64,000 bases of DNA from Flagellimonas sp. MMG031 (lineage in GTDB: Bacteria > Bacteroidota > Bacteroidia > Flavobacteriales > Flavobacteriaceae), in assembly GCF_040112705.1 (NCBI RefSeq), contig NZ_CP157804.1, positions 3,342,001-3,406,000 on the forward strand, given 5' to 3'. Of this stretch, positions 18,771 to 25,593 are shown one piece after another. The notes under the pieces were generated by a model. That model did not search any database. It saw nothing but the letters and a program-made list of their open reading frames with translations, and was not told the DNA's origin. Position numbers and translations under genes: made by a program. Position 1 is the first letter of the stretch. Each line of letters opens with the position of its first letter.

Positions 18771-18945
18771 AAAAAAAAAGCCCACATCGGAAGAAGTTTT
18801 GTACAAACTCCAAAATACAGGTTTAGGGCTAACAGACTGATCAAGGATCCCTATACGGGTAGGGCCTGCTTTTACAGCCTAAACTCACCCTTTCTAATTA
18901 TATTAGTGTTGAGTTTGTCAAAAAATATTTACCAATGTGGGCAGT
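18771..18945 (-). ncRNA. ssrS: 6S RNA candidate (RNA polymerase-binding regulatory RNA)
   Basis: On the minus strand the gap between zapA and rny folds into one long rod. The ends GCCCACATTGG and CCGATGTGGGC pair over 11 bp with one wobble. Next comes an ACAAACTC/GAGTTTGT stem. A large asymmetric bubble follows, with a small CTAAT/ATTAG hairpin on its 5' side, then a GTTTAGGCT/AGCCCTAAAC stem with one bulge, and a CCCTA/TAGGG tip. Nine T follow the closing stem, as in an intrinsic terminator. A closing stem, central open bubble and terminal stem in about 175 bases is the 6S architecture, which mimics an open promoter and traps RNA polymerase. The position after zapA matches ssrS in Escherichia coli. 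Exact ends are estimates. Confidence 0.78.
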
Positions 18946-18968
18946 AACAATATTTTATTTAAAAGAAC

Positions 18969-19262
18969 TTATTCCCCCAGTTTGGAATGGACCAACTCGT
19001 CCAACGCCCGGAGTCGCTGCATAGCGGCCTCTGCATTTTCGGAACGGTCTATTCCGCCTTGCTCAATTTTGGATGCAAACTGCAGGGCACACATGGCCAG
19101 CACATCTTGCTTGTCCCGAACGGCATAGTTTTGCTCAAACTTCTTTGCCAGATTCTCAATATTCTTGGCTGCCTTTCGCAACCCTTCCTCCTGCCTTGGG
19201 TCAATCGTAAGTGGATATACCCTATCGGCAATCGAAAGCTTTATTTTGAGCTTCTCGTCCAT
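18969..19262 (-). CDS. zapA: Cell division protein ZapA
   Basis: ZapA bundles FtsZ filaments at the division site. The 97 residues have the family layout: an N-terminal alpha-beta head (LKIKLSIADRVYPLTI, then EEGLRKAAKNI) and a C-terminal coiled coil for tetramer formation (AMCALQFASK onward). I chose the ATG at 19262 because homologues begin with this MDEKLKIKL segment; a longer frame would overlap the gene upstream. The ZapB-like gene ends 14 bases before it, and the 6S-like RNA follows about 24 bases after its stop. Confidence 0.92.
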   Translation of the reverse strand: MDEKLKIKLSIADRVYPLTIDPRQEEGLRKAAKNIENLAKKFEQNYAVRDKQDVLAMCALQFASKIEQGGIDRSENAEAAMQRLRALDELVHSKLGE

Positions 19263-19276
19263 AATTTCGGTAACCT

Positions 19277-19567
19277 TTAATCCGCCAGTTTTGCAATGCA
19301 AACATCCAGTTCGCGGATCAATGTATTTATTTTGAGCTTAGCTTCTGTTTTACTCGAATTACTACCCAGCATCGTGTTCGCCATTTTTAGGGAGTCATAT
19401 TTCTCCTCCCATTCTTTGAGAGCGTTCTGTTTAAGTTCGTTTTCCTCCTTCAGAAGTTCCAAATCATTTCTCAATTTGGCATTCAATTGATGCAACAGCT
19501 CCATTTTGTGCAGCAGTTTGCTCACCTTGTTCTCCAAAGAATCCACAATCTCAACAAGTTCGCTCAT
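19277..19567 (-). CDS. Small coiled-coil protein, ZapB-like
   Basis: A 96-residue protein predicted to be almost one continuous coiled coil: heptads of Leu/Ile with Glu/Lys run from VEIVDSLENKVSKLL through LLKEENELKQNAL. There is no signal peptide. Its size, its coiled-coil nature and its position directly upstream of zapA (14 bases) suggest the ZapB role of linking ZapA-FtsZ to other division factors. That assignment rests on context and shape rather than on clear sequence identity. The ATG at 19567 is preferred. A good promoter lies 27 bases upstream. Confidence 0.78.
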   Translation of the reverse strand: MSELVEIVDSLENKVSKLLHKMELLHQLNAKLRNDLELLKEENELKQNALKEWEEKYDSLKMANTMLGSNSSKTEAKLKINTLIRELDVCIAKLAD

Positions 19568-19593
19568 AGATGCAAACAACAATACGTATTACA

Positions 19594-19624
19594 CAAAGTT
19601 AACCAACCTCGCCCAACCTCGCAA
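19594..19624 (-). promoter_or_regulatory. Promoter of the ZapB-like/zapA operon with duplicated spacer
   Basis: On the minus strand TTG (19624-19622) is followed by 20 bases and then TAACTTTG (19601-19594), a full match to the Bacteroidota -33/-7 layout, 27 bases before the start codon. The spacer is formed by a perfect tandem duplication of a 10-base unit, GCGAGGTTGG, whose first G is the last base of the TTG. Confidence 0.7.
19603..19622 (-). repeat. 10-base tandem duplication inside the promoter spacer
   Basis: Two perfect head-to-tail copies of a 10-mer (CCAACCTCGC on the plus strand) occupy 19603-19612 and 19613-19622 and make up almost exactly the -33/-7 spacer described above. Confidence 0.85.
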
Positions 19625-19735
19625 TACTTTTTGGATTTATTCTTAAAGTGTTGCTTTAAGCAAAATAGGGGCGTTCAAATCTTTTCATCAAATCAAAACA
19701 TTGGTTACATTCGTAGATAATTTTTGAATTGCCCT

Positions 19736-21427
19736 ATGCGCCACACCTGCTTTTTAGTCCTTTTTTCCATCATTTTCCACCTACATGCACAACAAGAATA
19801 TCCGCAAGATGCGTTCCGCTCTCCCTTGGACATTCCCTTAGTGTTGGCCGGAACTTTTGGGGAACTACGTTCCAACCATTTCCATGCCGGTGTGGACATC
19901 AAAACGCAACAGCGCGAGGGATTACCTGTTTTTGCGATTGCAGATGGCACGGTAACCCGCATAAAAGTCTCGCATTGGGGTTATGGCAAGGTTCTTTACA
20001 TAGCACACCCCAATGGATATACTTCTGTTTATGGCCACCTGCAAAAGTTTGGGCCCGAAATCGAGGAATATGTCAAAAAAGTGCAATACAGGGAACAGTC
20101 CTACGAAGTGGAAATATTTCCAGATTATGGGGACCTCAAGATCATCAAGGGAAATACCATTGCCTATTCCGGAAATACCGGTGGTTCCGCAGGTCCGCAC
20201 CTGCATTTTGAAATACGGAACAGCGTGAACGGTAAACCTACCAACCCGCTTCTGTACGGTTACGAGGTCAGGGATGCTACAGACCCTACCCTTTTGGAGC
20301 TTTATGGATATCCCATATCCGATGGGGCTTTGATCAACCAGAGTGCCGAAAAAATCCAGTTGAACTTTACCCGACAATCGGATGGTTCCTTTTTAGCCGA
20401 CCCGGTAAGCGCGATCGGCACCATCGGTTTTGGCATCAATACATTCGACCGCTTGGATATGGCCGCCAATAAGAATGGTGTTTACGCCATCAAACAAACG
20501 GTGAACGGTAGGGTATATTCCGAGTTCGATTTTGAAACTTTCTCCTTCGGAGAATCGCTCTACATCAATACACTTATTGATTATGAACATTATTACAACA
20601 ACAGGGACCGTATTCAAAAATGCTTTAAGGAACCCTACAATTATTTGAGCATCTACAAAACGCTCTACAATGACGGTAAAATCGATGTGGAGGATGGCAT
20701 GTCGTACAATGTGGAACTGCATATTTCCGATTTGGCCGGCAATACCACCAAGCTCGTTATTCCTGTTGAGGGCAAACAGGAAGAGGAGAAAATTGGGAAA
20801 GCGGACAAAACCACAGACCATTTTGTGATTGCGGACAAGCCCAACAATTTTGATTTGGGTGTGGCCAAAGTATATTTCCCGGCGAACACGTTTTATAAAG
20901 ATTTCTTTATCCACTTGGAAAAAGGCTCCGATACCGTTACCATTCACGATAACAGTGTAGCGGCGCACCGAAACTTCACCATTAGTTTTGACCCCTCTGG
21001 CCATTCAGAAGCGGATAGAAAACAACTGTTCATTGCCCATTTGGAGCGCGGGGGGCGCCCCTCCTACTCCAAAACGTATAAAAGGGATGGCTCTTTCACC
21101 ACGCGTACCCGTGCCTTGGGCACCTATACGTTGGTCAAGGACAGTGTTGCCCCAGAGATAAGACCCAAAAATTTTAAGGCAAAGCAATGGTTGAGCAATT
21201 ACAGCTATCTCAGTTTGACCATCTCCGATGACCTGAGCGGAATTGACACCTATTCGGCCACCTTGAACGGCAAATGGATATTGATGGAGTACGAACCCAA
21301 GACCAACACCATCACCTACGATTTTGATGATAATGTTGTGACGGATACCGAATGTGAACTAAAAGTTATTGTTACCGATAACGTAGGCAATTCCAGTACC
21401 TATACGGCCAACTTTTTCAGGAAATAG
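19736..21427 (+). CDS. M23-family metallopeptidase (LytM-type), exported
   Basis: A 563-residue exported protein with a peptidoglycan endopeptidase domain near the N-terminus. The signal peptide (CFLVLFSIIFHLHAQ) supports the ATG at 19736. The zinc site is intact: H in NHFHAGVD (HxxxD) and the second motif HLHFEIR, with GYTSVYGHL between. The insertion before HLHF is typical of flavobacterial forms. About 370 residues of beta-sandwich-like sequence follow, with no motif I can name; two segments, SDLAGNTTKLVI and VTDNVGNSSTYTANF, look like Ig-type strands. Active-site residues argue for a real hydrolase rather than an inactive EnvC/NlpD-type activator. Divergent from the cell-division operon, which fits wall remodelling. 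Confidence 0.9.
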   Translation: MRHTCFLVLFSIIFHLHAQQEYPQDAFRSPLDIPLVLAGTFGELRSNHFHAGVDIKTQQREGLPVFAIADGTVTRIKVSHWGYGKVLYIAHPNGYTSVYGHLQKFGPEIEEYVKKVQYREQSYEVEIFPDYGDLKIIKGNTIAYSGNTGGSAGPHLHFEIRNSVNGKPTNPLLYGYEVRDATDPTLLELYGYPISDGALINQSAEKIQLNFTRQSDGSFLADPVSAIGTIGFGINTFDRLDMAANKNGVYAIKQTVNGRVYSEFDFETFSFGESLYINTLIDYEHYYNNRDRIQKCFKEPYNYLSIYKTLYNDGKIDVEDGMSYNVELHISDLAGNTTKLVIPVEGKQEEEKIGKADKTTDHFVIADKPNNFDLGVAKVYFPANTFYKDFFIHLEKGSDTVTIHDNSVAAHRNFTISFDPSGHSEADRKQLFIAHLERGGRPSYSKTYKRDGSFTTRTRALGTYTLVKDSVAPEIRPKNFKAKQWLSNYSYLSLTISDDLSGIDTYSATLNGKWILMEYEPKTNTITYDFDDNVVTDTECELKVIVTDNVGNSSTYTANFFRK

Positions 21428-21565
21428 CCTTATTTTTGCACACGTAAAATCGGCCAGCGTTATAAACATGCCTTTTTTGTATGGCTTTTGCACTATACAT
21501 GAAGTCAGCCATCTATAAACAACAACCGTAACCTTAGTGAAGATTGTTGAATTAAAAACAGATCA

Positions 21566-22213
21566 ATGAAAAAGATTGTCTTTGTGCTTACTCTTTTTGC
21601 CACTACGATGGCAATGGGCCAAAAGAACATTTATGAGAGTATACGATTTGACGAATACACCGAGGACCACGAGATTCTTGCCATTGTACCTTTTATCGCA
21701 AATTTGGAGCTAAAAAAAGCCGTTGACCAGGATGAGCTCGACGTATTGGCCCAAAAAGAAGGCTATGCGGTGCAAAATGCCCTTGAAACCTATTTTTCCC
21801 GACGTAAGAAAAGGAAAAAGTTCAACGTTGACTTTCAAAATATTGCCAATACCAACGCTATTTTGGCACAGAACAATATCACTTACGATAACATTGACAC
21901 CTACACCACCAAGGAGCTGTGCAAAATATTGGAAGTGGACGGCATCATTAGCGGTAACCTCAACCTTAATATCTTACTTTCCGAAGGGGTCCCTACAGAT
22001 TTCAGCATTTTGGATTATTTCAGCGGCAATGCCAACTATGGACGCATTGGGGTTAAAATAAGCGATGGCGAAACCGGCAAGCTGCTATGGAAATACGAGA
22101 ATGAAATTTCCAAAAAGACGGGCAAAAATACGAATGAGCTTATCGATAAGATGATGAAAACCGCATCCAGAAAGTTTCCATACGATAAGGAAAAAAGAAG
22201 AAATAGAAACTAG
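21566..22213 (+). CDS. Exported protein of unknown function
   Basis: A 215-residue protein with a clear signal peptide (KKIVFVLTLFATTMAMG). After it comes an alpha-beta segment with EILAIVPFIANLEL, a helix, and DGIISGNLNLNILLSEG followed by GVKISDGETGKLLWKYENEI. The alternation of strand (VPF), helix and IISG strand is reminiscent of CsgG/TolB-N-type periplasmic domains, but the resemblance is loose and I do not assign it. The C-terminus is basic. It converges on the cysteine desulfurase gene with 13 bases between, and 138 bases separate it from the M23 gene. Confidence 0.78.
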   Translation: MKKIVFVLTLFATTMAMGQKNIYESIRFDEYTEDHEILAIVPFIANLELKKAVDQDELDVLAQKEGYAVQNALETYFSRRKKRKKFNVDFQNIANTNAILAQNNITYDNIDTYTTKELCKILEVDGIISGNLNLNILLSEGVPTDFSILDYFSGNANYGRIGVKISDGETGKLLWKYENEISKKTGKNTNELIDKMMKTASRKFPYDKEKRRNRN

Positions 22214-22226
22214 GCTACAGGAACGC

Positions 22227-23375
22227 TTAGCTGTTAGCGAACTCCTTTAGCACCTCGACCGTATAGTCCAATTCTTCCTTGGTATTGTACATGGAAAACG
22301 AGAAACGAAGGGATGGTTTGTCCAACTCCTCTCCCGATAAAATTTCGTTCAGCACATGTGAACCTTGATTGCTTCCGGATTGGCATGCACTGCCTTTGGA
22401 GCAAGCAATACCCTTCATATCCAAATGGAACAAAAGCATCAACCCTTTTTGCTTATCAAAAGGCAAGCGGATATTGGCCAAGGTGTATGTACTTTTTTCC
22501 ATATCGCCAGAGAGTCCATTGCATTCGGCTCCGGGCACTTCTGCCAAAACCCTTTCCACAAAGTACCTTTTGAGCTCTCTTATGGTCTTGGTCTCTTCTT
22601 CCAAATGCTCGTACGACTTTAGAAAAGCTTCTTCCAATCCAACGATATTGTGAAAAGACTCTGTTCCAGCCCTGAAGCCTCTTTCTTGGGACCCACCTAA
22701 AATTAATGGCTTTAATCCCGAATTTTTGCGGATATAGGCAAAGCCGATTCCTTTTGGACCGTGAAATTTATGGGCTGCTGCTGCCAAAAAATCCACATGC
22801 ACTCCCTGCACATCCCATGGGTAATGGCCAATGGACTGCACGGTATCGGAATGAAACAGGGCATTATTTGCTTTGCATAGTTCTCCTACCGCAGCAATAT
22901 CGGTGATATTCCCAATCTCGTTATTCACATGCATCAAACTGACCAGTTTCTTGGAATCATCTTTTTTCAACAAGGTCTCCAAATGACCCAGATTTGGATT
23001 TCCGAACTCGTCCAGATCTACAAACCATAGGTTAATGCCGTACTCCTTTTCCAACTCTTCCACGGTATGCAATACGGCATGGTGTTCTATTTTGGAGGTA
23101 ATGATGGTCTTTACTTCCAAATCCCGAACTGCACAACGCAATATCATATTGTCGGCCTCCGTCCCGCCCGAAGTAAAAATAATCTCGGAAGGCTGGGCAT
23201 TCAAGGTCTTGGCAATGGTTTTTCGAGCCTGCTCCACCGCCGTTTTAGCGGATCGTCCAAAACTATGGGTAGAGGAAGGGTTTCCGTAATGCTGGGCCAA
23301 GGCCTCCTGCATCCGTTCGATTACCTCTTGTCTCACTTGGGTGGTGGCGGCATTGTCCAAATAGACTTTTTGCAT
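22227..23375 (-). CDS. Cysteine desulfurase (NifS/IscS type)
   Basis: A 382-residue PLP enzyme that removes sulfur from cysteine for Fe-S cluster, thiamine or tRNA thiolation pathways. The PLP lysine is in AAAHKFHGPKG and the reactive cysteine in CSKGSACQSGS. The loop after it is extended, as in group I (IscS/NifS) enzymes rather than SufS. No iscU or iscR lies beside it, so the acceptor is unknown. A TAnnTTTG element reads from 23408 to 23401 on the minus strand, 26 bases before the start. Confidence 0.93.
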   Translation of the reverse strand: MQKVYLDNAATTQVRQEVIERMQEALAQHYGNPSSTHSFGRSAKTAVEQARKTIAKTLNAQPSEIIFTSGGTEADNMILRCAVRDLEVKTIITSKIEHHAVLHTVEELEKEYGINLWFVDLDEFGNPNLGHLETLLKKDDSKKLVSLMHVNNEIGNITDIAAVGELCKANNALFHSDTVQSIGHYPWDVQGVHVDFLAAAAHKFHGPKGIGFAYIRKNSGLKPLILGGSQERGFRAGTESFHNIVGLEEAFLKSYEHLEEETKTIRELKRYFVERVLAEVPGAECNGLSGDMEKSTYTLANIRLPFDKQKGLMLLFHLDMKGIACSKGSACQSGSNQGSHVLNEILSGEELDKPSLRFSFSMYNTKEELDYTVEVLKEFANS

Positions 23376-23400
23376 GGTCGAGTTCTTTTTTTGAGAGGAG

Positions 23401-23408
23401 CAAAAGTA
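23401..23408 (-). promoter_or_regulatory. TAnnTTTG-type -7 element before the cysteine desulfurase gene
   Basis: TACTTTTG on the minus strand, 26 bases upstream of the ATG. No clear -33 TTG. Confidence 0.45.
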
Positions 23409-23485
23409 CAGGAAATAAAGTTAATTTCTTTTAAACTATTCCCAAGGATTGGTATAGTAAAATTGATTTACGTTAAATTTGGCGC

Positions 23486-24007
23486 ATGAGAAAATTCGTC
23501 TTTTCAGTACTTGTTTTGGGTATGTTGGGGTCTTGCAGCGATGGTGACCTTGAAATAGAAACCATCGACTTTGATAGTGCCCCCCTTCAGTTTTGTGCCA
23601 ATCCGGTCGCAAATGCCAAAAACCTCATGTTCAAAATAAACGATAGCGAGGCGCTCATCCTCGAACTACAGAGCGGAACGCTTAACAAAGGGGTCGTGGG
23701 CGAAACGGTGATTACCGAGAGTGCGGTGCCCGGTCAATCCCAAGTCACCTATCGGGCTTTTTCCGGTACGGTGAACAAGGATTATTTCTGTGATGAAATT
23801 CCTGTGGTGGAACCAACAGTAATCCAAGAAGTGGTAGCACAGGATGGAGCCGTAATTATTGAAACCATGCGCTCCGAAAGCGATACTACCCGTTTTGTGC
23901 ACAACATAAGCCTTAGTGGAATATCTTTTGTGACCAGTAATGGAGAGCGCATTACCAACTTGGCCATCAATGAGTTTGGTGAAGTAACTACGCCAGTGCC
24001 CAACTAG
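23486..24007 (+). CDS. Lipoprotein of unknown function
   Basis: A 173-residue predicted lipoprotein: KFVFSVLVLGMLGSC gives a lipobox LGSC with the acylated cysteine near residue 17. The mature part is acidic at first (SDGDLEIETIDFD) and then beta-rich, with cysteines in QFCANPV and KDYFCDEI that could form a disulfide. No family is recognised. The stop codon shares its bases with that of the converging Smr gene (CTAG at 24004-24007). Confidence 0.75.
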   Translation: MRKFVFSVLVLGMLGSCSDGDLEIETIDFDSAPLQFCANPVANAKNLMFKINDSEALILELQSGTLNKGVVGETVITESAVPGQSQVTYRAFSGTVNKDYFCDEIPVVEPTVIQEVVAQDGAVIIETMRSESDTTRFVHNISLSGISFVTSNGERITNLAINEFGEVTTPVPN

Positions 24008-24546
24008 GCATTTTGATAGATGTATACCTCGGTGGCACCCGAGCCATACTTTTGATAGTCTGCATCATAAAATTTTACGTTATCGTAGCGATTGAACAGA
24101 TACCGTAACTCTTCTTTTAACACACCCTCGCCCACTCCGTGGATAAACACCACTGTTTGGATCCGTTTGCTGATGGCAAAATCCAATTGTCTTTTGGCGG
24201 TGTCCAACTGAATGTTGAGCATATCGTAGTTGCTCATGCCCTTGCTCGATTTTACCAGTTGATGGATGTGTAAATCGACCTCCATTTTTGGCGCACTACG
24301 TTCTTTGGGCTTTATAGTTGGGGCTTTCCTTTTTTTGGAAGCCGCCTTTTCCTTTTTGACTTGGGCCACTTCATAATTGGTCACCGAAATATCACCTCCA
24401 ATCTTCACGAGGTCGTTCTCCATAAAGTGCATCGGGAAACCATCCTCGGTAATCAAGGTCACCCTATCGCCATCCACTTTCTGGATCACTCCAGAAATGG
24501 CTTCGTCCAGTACCTCTGCCCTATCTCCAATTGAAAACTTGCCCAT
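24004..24546 (-). CDS. Smr-domain protein (DUF2027-like)
   Basis: A 180-residue protein with an N-terminal beta-barrel-like region (residues 1-60, GDRAEVLDEAISGVIQKV), a Lys-rich linker and a C-terminal Smr domain. The Smr signatures DLHIHQL and VVFIHGVGEGVL are both present. In MutS2-type proteins the domain binds or nicks branched nucleic acid, or cleaves RNA on stalled ribosomes. A standalone form like this is common in Bacteroidota and its target is not known. It converges on the lipoprotein gene with a 4-base stop-codon overlap and has a TATTTTTG element 47 bases upstream. Confidence 0.85.
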   Translation of the reverse strand: MGKFSIGDRAEVLDEAISGVIQKVDGDRVTLITEDGFPMHFMENDLVKIGGDISVTNYEVAQVKKEKAASKKRKAPTIKPKERSAPKMEVDLHIHQLVKSSKGMSNYDMLNIQLDTAKRQLDFAISKRIQTVVFIHGVGEGVLKEELRYLFNRYDNVKFYDADYQKYGSGATEVYIYQNA

Positions 24547-24592
24547 ATTGCGTTTCTTCTCTAAAAAATGAGGTGAAAATTAATCACAGATA

Positions 24593-24600
24593 CAAAAATA
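24593..24600 (-). promoter_or_regulatory. TAnnTTTG-type -7 element before the Smr gene
   Basis: TATTTTTG on the minus strand, 47 bases before the ATG, in the divergent gap with the DUF2752 gene. No TTG at -33. Confidence 0.4.
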
Positions 24601-24627
24601 ATAGTATTTTTCGGGCTCGACAGTATT

Positions 24628-24939
24628 ATGACGAACCTAATGTCAACCATAACCGCCTTCAGTCTAGAGGACTATATGCTGCCCTGCCTAAACAAACAAC
24701 TTTTGGGAGTGGACTGTCCTGGTTGCGGTTTACAGCGTTCGGCTCACCTTCTCCTGCATGGAGAGTTTGTGGCAGCTTTTCAAATGTATCCTGCCATTTA
24801 CACCATAATACCGCTCTTCGCACTGGTAATTAGCAGTAAGATATTCAATTTATCGGTGGACCACCGATGGATATCTGGATTAGGAGTGGTTACGGTAGCT
24901 TTGATTTTAATAAATTATATTCTAAAATTCTTACACTAA
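24628..24939 (+). CDS. DUF2752 small membrane protein
   Basis: A 103-residue protein of family DUF2752: the hallmark GVDCPGCGLQRS lies near residue 27, followed by two predicted membrane helices (YTIIPLFALVIS and WISGLGVVTVALILINYIL). The function of the family is unknown; the CxxC could bind metal or form a disulfide. It is the first of three small membrane-protein genes spaced by 11 and 7 bases, so they are likely one transcript. Confidence 0.8.
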   Translation: MTNLMSTITAFSLEDYMLPCLNKQLLGVDCPGCGLQRSAHLLLHGEFVAAFQMYPAIYTIIPLFALVISSKIFNLSVDHRWISGLGVVTVALILINYILKFLH

Positions 24940-24950
24940 ACATTTAAACC

Positions 24951-25274
24951 ATGGAACAAAAGAACCTTCCAAATGTAACCATCGCCTTAGTTTTGGCAAT
25001 TTTATCATTTTTATGCTGCTGTTTTGGAGGAGCACCTGGGCTTGTCTTGGGCGGAATAGCTTTTTTACTCGTTAGAAAAGATGAAAAAACCTATGCCGAG
25101 AACCCAGAGCTTTACAAAAACTACAAAACTTTAAAAACCGTTCGCACACTGGCTATCATTGGTATGGTACTCGGTCTGTTGTACTTATTGTATACCCTGT
25201 GGACCATTAACCAAATGGGAGGCTGGGAAGGCTACATGGAAAAAGTACAGGAAATGACGGAACAATATCAATAA
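24951..25274 (+). CDS. CCC-motif small membrane protein (first copy)
   Basis: A 107-residue protein with two membrane helices. The first contains FLCCCFGGAPG, the three-cysteine motif that names this Bacteroidota family. The loop between helices has paired Tyr-Asn repeats (NPELYKNYKTLK). The function is unknown. A paralogue follows directly. Confidence 0.78.
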   Translation: MEQKNLPNVTIALVLAILSFLCCCFGGAPGLVLGGIAFLLVRKDEKTYAENPELYKNYKTLKTVRTLAIIGMVLGLLYLLYTLWTINQMGGWEGYMEKVQEMTEQYQ

Positions 25275-25281
25275 AAAAGAT

Positions 25282-25593
25282 ATGAGCCAACAACCCTTAC
25301 CTGGGGCAAGCACGGTGTTGACGATGGGGATACTCTCCATTGTCCTCACTCTGTTTTGTTGTGGTCCTTTTGGTGCCATATTTAGCATTATCGGATTGGT
25401 AAAAGCTAAAAGTGCAGACCAGTTGTACCAAGCAAACCCCGAAAATTATACCGATTACAGTAATGTAAAAACGGGCAAAATCCTATCCTATATCGGATTG
25501 GCTTTGGCAGTAGTGTCCCTTGTACTTACAATCCTTTACTTTGGATTTATAGTAGCGGCGATCACTACAGGAGAATTGAGTGGCGAATTTTAA
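25282..25593 (+). CDS. CCC-motif-related small membrane protein (second copy)
   Basis: A 103-residue paralogue of the preceding gene: two membrane helices, LFCCGPFGAIF in the first (two adjacent cysteines instead of three) and a matching NPENYTDYSNVKTGK loop. It starts 7 bases after the first copy. Its stop codon overlaps that of recQ on the other strand (TTAA, 25590-25593). Function unknown. Confidence 0.78.
   Translation: MSQQPLPGASTVLTMGILSIVLTLFCCGPFGAIFSIIGLVKAKSADQLYQANPENYTDYSNVKTGKILSYIGLALAVVSLVLTILYFGFIVAAITTGELSGEF

Noticed and set aside
19651..19663. Palindrome TTGCTTTAAGCAA between the ZapB-like and M23 genes
   Set aside because: Short and AT-rich, not at a promoter position I can define; kept as chance.
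20393..21004. 203-codon antisense frame in the M23 gene
   Set aside because: No motif or start context; a shadow of a well-supported gene.
23475..23482. TAAATTTG before the lipoprotein gene at 23486
   Set aside because: It ends 3 bases before the ATG, too close for a -7 element of this gene.
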